Shown in pieces: positions 1 through 9,220 of a stretch of 64,000 bases of DNA. Source of the DNA: Balneolaceae bacterium (GTDB lineage Bacteria > Bacteroidota > Rhodothermia > Balneolales > Balneolaceae); contig CP051242.1 in the NCBI GenBank assembly GCA_017795005.1, forward strand, positions 930,001-994,000, read 5' to 3'. The notes under the pieces were generated by a model. It had not been told where the DNA came from. It saw nothing but the letters and a program-made list of their open reading frames with translations, and did no database searches. Positions within the stretch are counted from its first letter, which is position 1. The number at the start of each line of letters is the position of its first letter. A program made the translations under genes and the position numbers.

Positions 1-215
1 CGATAATTAGTAAGGGCACCCCATTTTCCGGAGTTATTGATTCCCATCCAGGTTCCTCCGGCTTCTAAATCCTTTCCGGCAAGAATATTCGGGAGATTTT
101 CTTGGTTCCAAAACTGAGCTTTACGAGTAGGTCTAGAATAAAATTCATCCCGGTTTGCAGCAAGGATTAATTTATATTCAGGGTGAACACGATAAGCAAA
201 AGTTATTAAGCACAT
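1..215 (-). CDS. NRDE/TANGO2-family protein, N-terminal part only
   Basis: The first 71 codons of a gene that runs off the left edge. Reverse translation from the ATG at 215 begins [16 protein letters not shown] and continues with [13 protein letters not shown], then [15 protein letters not shown] and GALTNY. This is the signature of the NRDE (DUF833, TANGO2-like) family: Cys2 directly after the initiator Met, the NRDE motif, and the AG-DLE-GGTW block. The family's biochemical role is poorly known; an N-terminal nucleophile fold has been suggested because of the invariant Cys2. It is divergent from the SpoIIE-type gene, with about 80 bp between the two starts. Family assignment is confident; function is not. 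Confidence 0.85.
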   Translation of the reverse strand, partial: MCLITFAYRVHPEYKLILAANRDEFYSRPTRKAQFWNQENLPNILAGKDLEAGGTWMGINNSGKWGALTNY

Positions 216-298
216 AAATGGGGAAACAAGGGTTTTAAAAACGGAGGAATCTAAGCATATTCCTGCAACCTAAATAAAGATTTCCGTATAGAATTTTT

Positions 299-2860
299 AT
301 GTTTGCATTACACGATCAACGCTTTAGGGATATACTGCTTCTTACACTGGGATTTTTTGGGGCACTATGGTTTTTTTACGACCTGGGGAATAACCACCCG
401 CTGGGGCCGGTAGAAATTAAGCTAACTAATGATGAAGCTATTCATCATGCTGATTCAATATTCCTTAATTGGCAGTATCAACCAGTAAATCTTAAAAAAA
501 GAGCCCGGGTTGATTCCTATTCGGGAATGATTGATCATCTTCAAGCTAAGTACGGTCGCTCAGAATTTATTCGGAATATGAAGGATACATCACCTAATAA
601 GTTACCTGCTTATTTTTGGCAGGTTCAGGAATTTTCAGTTGATGACGGGGTAATCAAAAATGCATTTGGCGCCCGGTTAAGCAAACAAGGTGAACTTATT
701 TCATTTAATGTAGAAGATGATTTGATTGTACAGCAAACCCCGTTCAATCGGTCTATGATACGATACGCATATAGCAGAGGTCGGGAATTCACAAAGGTTT
801 TTGAAGATTCGATCATTACCCGACTGGTAAATTTTCAGCATATGAGAGACGACATTGAAAGCTCTATGGAGTTTATCAGTGATCAATTAGATAGTGAGGA
901 AGAGTATCATACAAGCTATATATGGTCAGGAATCGATTATTATATACAAAATTCATATTGGAAAAGGTTTTCTTTTCGTAGAGATTCGATGAGTTTTAAT
1001 GATAATGGTAGCTTCAGATATGCAATAGCTAATCTTACTTCTCAAGATACAGTGATGGGTGTTGTTCCTAAACTTACAGTAGAGCTGTTACCGGCAGGTG
1101 TAGTTAAGAGCTTTAATGTAGAACTTGGGGATGGCTTTTCAACAAGTGCAATGGGCGTGGAGGAAAGCAGAAGGAACCACATCCTGGGCGTCTTTCTGTT
1201 TTTTGGAATTTGGTTGCTAATCTCTTTTTATCTCAGAATTAAATCCCGAGCTGTTGATACTCGTCCAGCGCTGGTTGTTGCTGTAATCTGTGGATTTCTT
1301 GTACCACTCCTGTTCGTTCTTCAGTATACACGGGAATTCGCTCTCAGTTTTGAAGCTGAGCAGCTATCGTCATTTATCAGCGTTCTTTTTTCATTTGGAG
1401 TGATGGGTGCATTGGCCGCAACGGGTTTCTTTGTAATAACTGCAGTTGGTGATTCTGTAACCAGACAATATTGGCCGGTTCAGCTTAAAACATGGGACTT
1501 GGTTCGTCGAGGCATGTTTAAAAATAAACCTGTCGGTTGGGCGATAGTAAGGGCAATTTCAATTGGTGGAATTTTAGCCGGTGCTTTTTCCATCATTCTT
1601 AGCTTCTTTCCAAGTCTGTATATCAGAGGGAATGTACTTTTTTCTGAAGGAGCGTATGCCTTTTCTCCACTTGCCAACATAATTATTACCCTTTTAATAG
1701 GGTTACCTTTTGTTTTAGTTTGTTTCCTCATTCTGGGAAATCAGATATATGCTTTAACATCAAAAAAATGGGCAATTCCTATAGTAAGTGGATTAGTTTT
1801 TGCGTTAGTCGATCTGGTCCCAATGGACATGGACCCAATGTTTACAGAATTTATCCTGAACTTTATTTTGGGATTTTTGATAGGAGTATTTTACATCAAC
1901 TTTGATTTTCTGACTATTGCTCTTGGTTTTTTCATTTTCCTAAACTTTATAACTACTTCAAAAGGATGGTTAGTGAATGGCTCGCCTGACGCTCCGATAT
2001 TTGTAGGATTTATGGCAACTATGATAGTGATGTCATTAATTGCTTTATACTTCTTGGTAACAGGAGAAGAAAAAGATCAACTACCCGACTACATCCCGGA
2101 ATACATAGAAGATTTAGCAAAAGAAGAACGTGTAAAACAGGAGCTGGATATTGCCAGAACTGTTCAGAAAACTTTTCTCCCCATAACTACTCCTGATATT
2201 AATGGAATTGACTCTTCCGCCGTTTGTAATCCAGCGCAAGAGACAGGGGGAGATTATTATGATATCATTAGCTTAGATGATGATCGAGTTGCTGTAGCGA
2301 TTGGCGATGTAAGTGGAAAGGGAATCCAGGCGGCATTCTATATGACATTCATAAAAGGAGTGATCCATAGTCTGTGCTCAATTTTCCCTTCTCCTAAAAT
2401 GATGTTGTATAGAGTTAATAAGATATTCAATCAACATGCTACCCGTGGAACCTTCATTTCTATGATTTATGGAGTCCTGAATTCAAAGGATTGCACATTC
2501 ACATATATCCGGGCCGGACATAACCCGATGCTATACAAAAGCAAAGGAAAGATCGAGTGGATGCAACCAAAAGGGGTTGCGATTGGAATGAGTAAGGGCG
2601 AGGCTTTTAATAAGGTGATGGAAGAAGATACTATCAAGATTGAGAAAGGGGATGTTCTGGTGCTTTATACTGACGGAATAACCGAAGCACAAAATGAAGC
2701 CGGGGAATTTTATGATGAGAAAAGGTTGTTTAAGTTAATAAAACGTGAAAAAACCAATTCATCCAAAGAACTTCGCGATTTAATTATTGAAGATGTTCGT
2801 ACCTTTATTGGAGATGCACTCCAATATGACGACATGACGCTCGTTGTTATTAAAGGTTAA
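299..2860 (+). CDS. membrane PP2C/SpoIIE-type serine phosphatase
   Basis: An 853-residue sensor-phosphatase. One membrane segment near residues 10-30 is followed by a soluble, probably extracytoplasmic, region to about 295. Then come roughly eight hydrophobic segments to about 600, and a cytoplasmic SpoIIE/RsbU-type PP2C domain from about 615 to the end. Metal-binding motifs are visible: ETGGDYYD, GDVSGKG and YTDGITEA. A short linker at about 600-635 (EERVKQELDIARTVQKTFLP) matches the helix usually preceding this phosphatase domain. Such enzymes dephosphorylate anti-sigma-factor antagonists in partner-switching pathways; no partner gene lies in the window. The start is the first ATG, with no clear Shine-Dalgarno sequence. 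It is followed 12 bp later by the thioredoxin-like gene. Confidence 0.88.
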   Translation: MFALHDQRFRDILLLTLGFFGALWFFYDLGNNHPLGPVEIKLTNDEAIHHADSIFLNWQYQPVNLKKRARVDSYSGMIDHLQAKYGRSEFIRNMKDTSPNKLPAYFWQVQEFSVDDGVIKNAFGARLSKQGELISFNVEDDLIVQQTPFNRSMIRYAYSRGREFTKVFEDSIITRLVNFQHMRDDIESSMEFISDQLDSEEEYHTSYIWSGIDYYIQNSYWKRFSFRRDSMSFNDNGSFRYAIANLTSQDTVMGVVPKLTVELLPAGVVKSFNVELGDGFSTSAMGVEESRRNHILGVFLFFGIWLLISFYLRIKSRAVDTRPALVVAVICGFLVPLLFVLQYTREFALSFEAEQLSSFISVLFSFGVMGALAATGFFVITAVGDSVTRQYWPVQLKTWDLVRRGMFKNKPVGWAIVRAISIGGILAGAFSIILSFFPSLYIRGNVLFSEGAYAFSPLANIIITLLIGLPFVLVCFLILGNQIYALTSKKWAIPIVSGLVFALVDLVPMDMDPMFTEFILNFILGFLIGVFYINFDFLTIALGFFIFLNFITTSKGWLVNGSPDAPIFVGFMATMIVMSLIALYFLVTGEEKDQLPDYIPEYIEDLAKEERVKQELDIARTVQKTFLPITTPDINGIDSSAVCNPAQETGGDYYDIISLDDDRVAVAIGDVSGKGIQAAFYMTFIKGVIHSLCSIFPSPKMMLYRVNKIFNQHATRGTFISMIYGVLNSKDCTFTYIRAGHNPMLYKSKGKIEWMQPKGVAIGMSKGEAFNKVMEEDTIKIEKGDVLVLYTDGITEAQNEAGEFYDEKRLFKLIKREKTNSSKELRDLIIEDVRTFIGDALQYDDMTLVVIKG

Positions 2861-2872
2861 TCTAAGGAAAAC

Positions 2873-3397
2873 ATGAAACCCCGGATTTTATTTGTAACGC
2901 TGATACTGACCCTATTTCTAAGTATGGATAGTTTTGGTCAGTCTCAATCAGAAATTAACTCTGGCTTTAAATGGTATAGCCTTGATGAGGCACAACAAAA
3001 AGCCAAAGAGACCGGGAAAAGTATATTGCTTTTTGGATATGCTGAATGGTGTACGTACTGCTTAAAAATGAGAAAGGAATCCTTTCCAGATTTTTCGGTT
3101 CAGAAGTCTCTTGCTGATTATTATTTACCAGTTCAGCTTGATGGTGAATCTGAAGAAAGAGTGACCTATAACGGGAAAACCATGCCGGCAAAAGAACTGG
3201 CTCGATATTTAGGGTTATACTCATTTCCCACTCATTATTTCATAGATTCAAATGGTGAAATTCTAGGAGCACAACCAGGTTATATCGAACCGGAAGTATA
3301 TTCACCACTATTAGATTATGTCGGGTCCGGAGCTTTTGGAAACATGGGATTCGAAGAATGGCTGGAAAAGGAAGGTAAACTTCAGGAAGACGAATGA
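2873..3397 (+). CDS. exported thioredoxin-like protein
   Basis: 174 residues with a signal peptide (about 1-23, ending FGQS) and a thioredoxin fold. The active-site pair is C60-T-Y-C63 in AEWCTYCLKM, and the cis-proline region is FPTHYF. It resembles the thioredoxin_7/DUF255-like single-domain periplasmic proteins that reduce or isomerise disulfides. The gene ends inside the start of the DtxR-family regulator (ATGA overlap, 3394-3397), so the two are translationally coupled. Because the regulator is metal-responsive and four more thioredoxin-type or TonB genes lie just downstream on the other strand, a role in metal-linked redox work in the envelope is plausible but inferred. The substrate is unknown. 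Confidence 0.85.
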   Translation: MKPRILFVTLILTLFLSMDSFGQSQSEINSGFKWYSLDEAQQKAKETGKSILLFGYAEWCTYCLKMRKESFPDFSVQKSLADYYLPVQLDGESEERVTYNGKTMPAKELARYLGLYSFPTHYFIDSNGEILGAQPGYIEPEVYSPLLDYVGSGAFGNMGFEEWLEKEGKLQEDE

Positions 3398-4047
3398 GTT
3401 TAAGTCAGTCGGTTGAAGATTATTTAAAAGCCATTTATATCCTGGAAACAGAAGGAGAGGGCGCAACTACAACCAACATCGCTGAAATATTGGATGTCTC
3501 ATCAGCATCGGTTACCAATATGTTGAAGCGTTTAGCAGGGATGAACTTCATTGAGCATAAGTCTTATCATGGGGCATCACTTACAGAAGCAGGGAAAAAG
3601 ATTGCTCTGGAGATTTTACGTCATCACCGACTTCTGGAATTGTACCTCAAAGAAATAATGGGCTATTCATGGGATGAAGTTCATGAAGAAGCAGAAAAAC
3701 TGGAACATCATATTTCCGAGCAATTTGAAGACAAAATTGCCGAACTGTTAGATAACCCGACTCATGATCCGCATGGTGATCCTATCCCTACGAAGGATGG
3801 TGTAGTTCCGGAAATGGCTTCTTTATCGGTTTGCGATGCAGATGAGAATAAGCCATATTTGATAGGCAGGGTCAAAGACCAGGATCCTGAATTACTTCGA
3901 TATCTTGAAAAAACAGGAGTAATTCCGGGAGTTAAAATTACCATTCTTGAAAAAGCACCTTTCGAAGGTCCAATCAGAGTGCTACTTGAAGAAGAAGAAA
4001 AAATGCTTGGTTTTACTATTGCTAAGCAAATTTATCTGGTAGAGTAA
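3394..4047 (+). CDS. DtxR/MntR-family metal-dependent transcriptional regulator
   Basis: 217 residues. The N-terminal winged helix-turn-helix (about 1-65) has SQSVEDYLKAIY and VSSASVTNMLKRL, the DtxR/MntR/IdeR signature. A helical metal-binding and dimerisation domain follows (about 65-140: HHRLLELYL, DEVHEEAEKLEHHIS, DPHGDPIP), then a C-terminal SH3/FeoA-like domain (about 145-217). These regulators bind Fe(II) or Mn(II) and repress metal-uptake genes. It overlaps the thioredoxin-like gene by 4 bp and converges on the TonB-dependent receptor gene with only 9 bp between stops. A 9-bp inverted repeat in front of that receptor gene (6290-6314) is a plausible operator. Which metal it senses cannot be read from the sequence. 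Confidence 0.92.
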   Translation: MSLSQSVEDYLKAIYILETEGEGATTTNIAEILDVSSASVTNMLKRLAGMNFIEHKSYHGASLTEAGKKIALEILRHHRLLELYLKEIMGYSWDEVHEEAEKLEHHISEQFEDKIAELLDNPTHDPHGDPIPTKDGVVPEMASLSVCDADENKPYLIGRVKDQDPELLRYLEKTGVIPGVKITILEKAPFEGPIRVLLEEEEKMLGFTIAKQIYLVE

Positions 4048-4056
4048 AAAGCTTTT

Positions 4057-6249
4057 CTAGTTAATCTGATATTTTATTCCCGCTATAAAACGACGCCCTT
4101 GTAAAGGTCCATAGACGTAATCAGTGGCAAAGTCGTCACTAAATGGACGATCAGCAGCAATAATCGCATCTCTTTGAACATAATTAAAGAGGTTTTTCCC
4201 GCTAACAAAGAATTCAAAATTTTCAGATATAATCTTCGTGACTTTCAGGTTGTGTTCGCTGAATGTATTGGAGTATAAATCTTTATTGGGGTATTCCGGC
4301 AGGCGCATTTTCCCAATAATTCTTCCAGTATAATCCAGATTAACCTTTGCTGCCGTAAATCTGTAGGTAAGACTTAAAACAGAATTAAAAGCCGGGGCAA
4401 AGGGAAGGTCTTCTTTAATATCATTTTCTATAGAAAACACATCCTGGAAGGTAATCCCAATTGTATAGGTAAGCGGAGCAATAAAATTATGTGCCATACT
4501 AATTGCGAGACCTCTTGATACAGAATAACCATCCAGATTAGCATAAATGATTTTACCAGGGGTATCGTAATCAGGAATGATCTGATTTGAAAATCGGGTG
4601 TGGTAAATATCAAAATCAACGTTAAGTACCGACGCGCCTATATCAATAATCTGATTTAAGTTGAATGCCACATTAAACGACCGCTCAGGATCAAGAGCTT
4701 CAGCCACTTCTACTTGTCTTGATCCTGTTAAGGATTCATGCTCTTCAGTGAACAAATTCACAATTCGGAATCCTGTACCAACATTTAACCGTACAGTTGA
4801 ATGTGAAAATGGATCTCCTTTAAGATTTAATCGGGGCGAAAGAATAACGCCATGGTCCTGATGATGATCTGCGCGTATTCCCACCAACCCTCTGAATTTA
4901 GACGAGAATCTATGGTCATACTGAGAAAATATTCCCGGAACGAAACGGGTATCCTCGGAGCCACCATCTAATTGTACATCATTAAAAAGTTGATTTAGGT
5001 AATCATAACGTGCACTTAATCCTGTGACAAAGCCATTATCTTTGGTTATCTGCTTGTCCCAGATCAGATTAGTAAATGCCGTTTGTTGATCTGCTACATA
5101 ATGATATTCCCCGTAATAGCTGTCCTGATCATGATAGCTGTAAGAAGCATCTAGCCGAAGTATTTCCTGATCAAAGGGAAGTTCATAACTTCCGAAGAGT
5201 TCAAAGCGGTTAGTATAAATCGATTCTCCATAAACCGAAGTACTCCCTCTCATATCTCTGTCGAAATCAGAAGTACCTCCCATTCTGTCTTCAAAATAAT
5301 ATTTACCGGCAAGACTAAATTTCTTGCCAGATGGGCGGTGAATCTCCCACTTGTTAAATAACGAAACCCGAACATTCTGCGTTATATCAGCAAAATTATC
5401 TCCATTCTCATCGATAAAACGGTCTTGCAAATAAACACTACCACTAAACATTGTAGCTGTTTTCCCAATCTCCGGCACTAAAGAAAAATCAAGATTATGT
5501 TCACTATGACTGCTGGTTGTTGAAGATATATCAAAGAGTGGAGCTACTTTGGGGTTCTCTGTGATTATGTTGATAACACCGCCCATTGCCTGACTTCCAT
5601 AAAGTGTGGAGTTTGGCCCTTTGATTACTTCCAGATTCCTTATTATGGATGGGGTAATTCCGTTCAAGCCATATACAGAAGCCAAAGCTCCCATAACAGG
5701 CATTCCATCAATGAGCACGGAGGTGTAAGGACCTTCCATCCCATTTATTCTAATATTATTGGTGCCACATACGGCACAATCAACCTGATTATATAAACCA
5801 TTTACATATTGAATGGCATCCATGATATTGTTGCTACCCGATTTGCTCAGGAAGCTCTGAGAAATCAGATTTACTTTGACTGGAGAATCTTTTACTGACA
5901 TCTCTTTCATAGTTCCAGTTACTACCATTTCATCCAGCTGAAGCAAAGATTTTTCAAGGACAATGGTAACAAAAGTTGTGTCAGTATTATAAATGGTGAT
6001 CGAAACCTTTTTTTCTTTAAAGCCGATTGCACTAACGCTAAGTTGATGATTCCCAGCGGGAACTTCTTTTATGAGAAAGCTTCCATCTTCCCTCGTATAG
6101 CTTCCGATTCCGAGTTCTTTAATTCCTACCGTTGCATTTTCAATGACTTCTGACCCAGATGTAACGACTCCATTAATTGTACCTATTTCTTGAGCGTTGA
6201 TCTCATGAAATGTAACCAGAATCAATAAAATGATGGATACTTTTTTCAT
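4057..6249 (-). CDS. TonB-dependent outer-membrane receptor
   Basis: 730 residues. Signal peptide about 1-20, a CarboxypepD_reg-like beta-sandwich (about 22-100), a plug domain with typical LIDGMPVMGALASVYGLNGI and IKGPNSTLYGSQAMGGVINI motifs, then a 22-strand barrel region ending in GRRFIAGIKYQIN. Active uptake of a ligand through the outer membrane, powered by TonB-ExbBD. The plug carries a cysteine pair, C158-A-V-C161, just before NNIRINGMEGPYTSVL; this is unusual for a receptor and suggests thiol or soft-metal chemistry. It is last in a minus-strand set of thioredoxin-type and barrel genes but has its own 100-bp leader with a palindrome. Ligand unknown; iron, copper or a thiol-containing siderophore-like compound are all possible. 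Confidence 0.93.
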   Translation of the reverse strand: MKKVSIILLILVTFHEINAQEIGTINGVVTSGSEVIENATVGIKELGIGSYTREDGSFLIKEVPAGNHQLSVSAIGFKEKKVSITIYNTDTTFVTIVLEKSLLQLDEMVVTGTMKEMSVKDSPVKVNLISQSFLSKSGSNNIMDAIQYVNGLYNQVDCAVCGTNNIRINGMEGPYTSVLIDGMPVMGALASVYGLNGITPSIIRNLEVIKGPNSTLYGSQAMGGVINIITENPKVAPLFDISSTTSSHSEHNLDFSLVPEIGKTATMFSGSVYLQDRFIDENGDNFADITQNVRVSLFNKWEIHRPSGKKFSLAGKYYFEDRMGGTSDFDRDMRGSTSVYGESIYTNRFELFGSYELPFDQEILRLDASYSYHDQDSYYGEYHYVADQQTAFTNLIWDKQITKDNGFVTGLSARYDYLNQLFNDVQLDGGSEDTRFVPGIFSQYDHRFSSKFRGLVGIRADHHQDHGVILSPRLNLKGDPFSHSTVRLNVGTGFRIVNLFTEEHESLTGSRQVEVAEALDPERSFNVAFNLNQIIDIGASVLNVDFDIYHTRFSNQIIPDYDTPGKIIYANLDGYSVSRGLAISMAHNFIAPLTYTIGITFQDVFSIENDIKEDLPFAPAFNSVLSLTYRFTAAKVNLDYTGRIIGKMRLPEYPNKDLYSNTFSEHNLKVTKIISENFEFFVSGKNLFNYVQRDAIIAADRPFSDDFATDYVYGPLQGRRFIAGIKYQIN

Positions 6250-6289
6250 ATAATTTAAATTTGATTAGAGTCTAAGTTCTGATTCAATC

Positions 6290-6314
6290 AAAATTTAGTC
6301 AAAGGCTAAATTTT
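6290..6314 (-). promoter_or_regulatory. candidate DtxR-family operator (9-bp inverted repeat)
   Basis: A perfect inverted repeat, AAAATTTAG-(7 bp)-CTAAATTTT, lies about 40-65 bp upstream of the TonB receptor start codon. DtxR/IdeR/MntR-type regulators bind palindromes of the TTAG...CTAA style, and a member of that family is encoded convergently at 3394-4047. The link is inference; the palindrome itself is plain in the sequence. Confidence 0.5.
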
Positions 6315-6349
6315 TAAATTAAGTAAAAATGCGGGTAAAAAAATATCCT

Positions 6350-7162
6350 CTACTTTAAAAGGAGCATGCTTTTGGTGAGTACTTGATTGTCCGTTGAAAG
6401 TCGATAAATATAAATTCCGGAAGGAACTCCAATCGCATTCCAGGTCACAGATTGATTACCGGGAGATTGAACACCATCAACAAGAGTAGCAACTTGTTGT
6501 CCCAGACTGTTAAAAATTTCAAGTTTTACTTGTGAGATACTTTCGAGTTGGTAGGAAATAGTTGTAGTTGGATTAAAAGGGTTTGGATAATTCTGGTTTA
6601 ATCTGAACTCGGTTGGTTCTTCACTTCCTATCGATTCTGACGAAGTAGATATTTTTTCTAATTCAGTTGAAATATTTGCCACTACATCCTGATAGTCTGA
6701 ATTAACCCAACCGGATCCTTTATAACTAACTAGTCCATCCGCTCCAATAACTAACGAACGATCATAAAACCCGGAACCACCATAATAATCGACCAGTACA
6801 CTTTGACCATTAAGTAAAAGCGGGTAAGTGATACCCGTTACATTTTTAAAGCTGTTATTAGAACTGGCATTCTGATTCCAGGTATCAATTCCAAGAGCAA
6901 CAAAATTGGTATCATCTTTGAAAGTCTGATAAATTTCAGTTTCTGTAACTGGACCATTTGATCGGCAATGAGGACAACCGGCACCGTAAAAGAAAATGTA
7001 CACCACTTTACCTTCCTGACTTTCTAATGAGATTTGGTCATCCATTGAACCTCCTAAATAAGGAAGAGAAAATCCTGGTGCAGCTTCCCCAACAGAAACC
7101 TGTGCCACTGCTGATGAGACTAATAAAAAGAGCAATAATAAAGATAGAGTAAGTTTTTTCAT
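6350..7162 (-). CDS. secreted redoxin with C-terminal type A sorting domain
   Basis: 270 residues. Signal peptide (1-20, ...SSAVAQ), an AhpC/TSA-Redoxin-type thioredoxin domain (about 22-175) with C63-P-H-C66 in FFYGAGCPHCRSNGP, then a C-terminal type A sorting domain (about 190-270). The latter has NQNYPNPFNPTTTISY, LEIFNSLGQQVATL and GIYIYRLST, ending with a short basic tail. Such domains direct export and surface attachment by the type IX secretion system in Bacteroidota and relatives. The redoxin part is strikingly similar to the next gene upstream (7175-7702), which is instead a lipoprotein, so the pair probably arose by duplication and now works at two locations. Electron donor and substrate are unknown. 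Confidence 0.9.
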   Translation of the reverse strand: MKKLTLSLLLLFLLVSSAVAQVSVGEAAPGFSLPYLGGSMDDQISLESQEGKVVYIFFYGAGCPHCRSNGPVTETEIYQTFKDDTNFVALGIDTWNQNASSNNSFKNVTGITYPLLLNGQSVLVDYYGGSGFYDRSLVIGADGLVSYKGSGWVNSDYQDVVANISTELEKISTSSESIGSEEPTEFRLNQNYPNPFNPTTTISYQLESISQVKLEIFNSLGQQVATLVDGVQSPGNQSVTWNAIGVPSGIYIYRLSTDNQVLTKSMLLLK

Positions 7163-7174
7163 GGCTTTAAATAA

Positions 7175-7702
7175 TTAATTAATCTCGTTTAATTTTTCCT
7201 GAATAACTTCCTGAACACGATCAGAATCAGTATTTACAAATCCTGTTCCTTTGTAGGCAATGTTTCCCTCGGCATCGATTACTACCGATCGGTCATAAGC
7301 CCCGGCGCTATTGTAGTAAGCAACTAGTGTTTGTTGTGCATTTAACAATAAAGGATAACTTATACCGGTAGAGTTTCTGAATGATTGATTACTTGAAACG
7401 GATTGGTTCCAGGTATCCAGACCAAGAGCAATAAAATTCTGATTGCCTAGAAATTGCTGGTGTATATTTTCTGTAACCGGACCATTTGATCTACAATGAG
7501 GACATCCTGCTCCATAGAAAAAAAGATAAACCACTTTGCCTCGGAAGTCATTTAGAGTGAATTCCTCACCTTCTAAACTGGTATGTGTAAAATTTGGTGC
7601 GGGAAGACCAACTGCTTCTGTATCTTCACCACCTCCATTCGTTGCGGAGCAACCGGAAATGAAAAAAAATAAAATAAGAGAGTAGGATAATAATCTATTC
7701 AT
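7175..7702 (-). CDS. redoxin lipoprotein
   Basis: 175 residues. Lipoprotein signal with lipobox FISGC (Cys18), then a Gly/acidic linker and a Redoxin/AhpC-TSA-type domain with C67-P-H-C70 in FFYGAGCPHCRSNGP, NDFRGKVVYLF, and GISYPLLLNAQQTLVAYYN. Membrane-anchored thiol oxidoreductase. The core is shared nearly word for word with the sorting-domain redoxin that follows 12 bp downstream. It lies between the DUF6029 barrel gene (9 bp upstream) and that paralog, so all three should be co-transcribed. The CPHC active site is more like DsbA/DsbC-type oxidases or isomerases than the CGPC of reducing thioredoxins. Confidence 0.9.
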   Translation of the reverse strand: MNRLLSYSLILFFFISGCSATNGGGEDTEAVGLPAPNFTHTSLEGEEFTLNDFRGKVVYLFFYGAGCPHCRSNGPVTENIHQQFLGNQNFIALGLDTWNQSVSSNQSFRNSTGISYPLLLNAQQTLVAYYNSAGAYDRSVVIDAEGNIAYKGTGFVNTDSDRVQEVIQEKLNEIN

Positions 7703-7711
7703 AGTATGGTG

Positions 7712-9220
7712 TTAAAATCTGGTTGAAAAACGAAGTTCTACCCCTTCAAAGTCTAAAATTTCGTAGCAGATGCCAGAAGTACATGCAGGTCCACCTCTTC
7801 GTTTCCCTACAAATACATCCATTCGATGGGATGAGTTAAAGGTATAAGAGGCATTTCCTCCCAGCCAAAAACGTGTGTCGGTTTCAAATGTGGCAAATGT
7901 ACGCGGGTCATCTGTTAGCTGTGGATCAGTAGTAGCCTCAAAGATTAAACCTGCTGAAAGATCTGACTGATAATTAAATGTAAGAGAGCCATAATAGTTT
8001 TCGGTACCAGTGTTTTCAAAATCTCTGTTCAGGGTTTGAAATTGGAGATCCAGAACAAACCCCCATTCATAATTAAAACTTTTGTCCGAGATGAAACCCA
8101 CAGATATACGCTGCTCCTCAAGTTTTGGGTCATCATGAGCATAATCGAAGAAGGACTTGAAGGATAAATAATCATCTACCACATAATATCCCTCTAAGAA
8201 AATTTCACGGTATTTCTGCTCAATAAAAACATTATTGTTAGCCATGGTAAAATTTGAAACAATGGTGTGTCCTGCATCAAAGGTGTAGTATATTTCAGCT
8301 TGGATTCCCGTCTCATTTGATGTCTCGAGCACGTGTGTACTTCTGTTTAATACCGGATATGTGTGTTCCTTGATCAAGGAGGGAGGGTCATTGAAACCCT
8401 GTCCTAATCTGAAATTATTATAATTTTTGTACTCAAAACTCGCACCGAAAGAACCGGAATAAAAGTTTAGTCCAGAGTACAAAGCGAATGCGTCTTCATC
8501 TTCAAAGCCAAGTAATGTTGCATCACTTTGAAAGGCATACTCACCAAAAAACTGGAGGTTTGTCGTAGGATTTATATCCAGTAATAAAGAGCCATATTCC
8601 TGAAAATCGTTTGTAAAACTTGGATTATGGCGCATATAGGCACCACCAACACTAATCAGGTCATTTACAAAAACATTAATTTGTAGTGCCTCCACTAAAT
8701 CCGGTCTTCGGGCGGAATCAGGTTTAAAATTCGGAGGGTTCACATTAAAAAGTGGCTTTGCTCTTATCGCTTTAACCTCAATCCAATCATTGTAACCTTC
8801 TACTGAAATACCCTCTAAATCACGAAAGAAGGCATATCGGGTTCTTTCAAAAGCATCTTCATATACAGAACCGGGAATATCATAACTTCTCAGAAGTAAA
8901 CCTCTTCCAATAGTTTCGTAGAAATTTCCAACTCTTATACTAAAATGATCGTCGCGGTATTGAACTTGTTTCTGAGTGAGATCAAAGTAATTACGTTCTT
9001 CAATAGGAGTGATGAACTGCTCAACTTTTCCATAAAAGCTTAGATTATCTGAATCGTAGAATAAATTTAGCTGGTTGTAGGATGTCGTCAGTTCTTTATT
9101 ATTCTGATATGGAAGATTACCATACTGGAATTCAAATATATTAGAACCATAGATTTGAGCAATGGTATTTTGATGAAGTCCAAGAAAAATTAAAAGTGCT
9201 ATGAAAATCCCTTTCTTCAT
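7712..9220 (-). CDS. DUF6029-like outer-membrane beta-barrel protein
   Basis: 502 residues with a signal peptide (1-21) and alternating amphipathic strands throughout, ending in an aromatic C-terminal residue (VELRFSTRF), as expected for an outer-membrane barrel. The N-terminal part (QIYGSNIFEFQYGNLPY, VRVGNFYETIGRGLLLRSY-like) matches the DUF6029 family as I recall it. Near the end is a cysteine pair, C480-TSGI-C485. The start overlaps the stop of the TlpA-like gene by 4 bp (ATGA), so it is translationally coupled to a thioredoxin. No function is established for the family. The neighbourhood suggests an envelope complex that moves or handles thiol-reactive material. Confidence 0.8.
   Translation of the reverse strand: MKKGIFIALLIFLGLHQNTIAQIYGSNIFEFQYGNLPYQNNKELTTSYNQLNLFYDSDNLSFYGKVEQFITPIEERNYFDLTQKQVQYRDDHFSIRVGNFYETIGRGLLLRSYDIPGSVYEDAFERTRYAFFRDLEGISVEGYNDWIEVKAIRAKPLFNVNPPNFKPDSARRPDLVEALQINVFVNDLISVGGAYMRHNPSFTNDFQEYGSLLLDINPTTNLQFFGEYAFQSDATLLGFEDEDAFALYSGLNFYSGSFGASFEYKNYNNFRLGQGFNDPPSLIKEHTYPVLNRSTHVLETSNETGIQAEIYYTFDAGHTIVSNFTMANNNVFIEQKYREIFLEGYYVVDDYLSFKSFFDYAHDDPKLEEQRISVGFISDKSFNYEWGFVLDLQFQTLNRDFENTGTENYYGSLTFNYQSDLSAGLIFEATTDPQLTDDPRTFATFETDTRFWLGGNASYTFNSSHRMDVFVGKRRGGPACTSGICYEILDFEGVELRFSTRF

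Noticed and set aside
22-215. Treating the left edge as non-coding
   Set aside because: The minus strand clearly encodes the NRDE-family N-terminus; reported as a partial gene.
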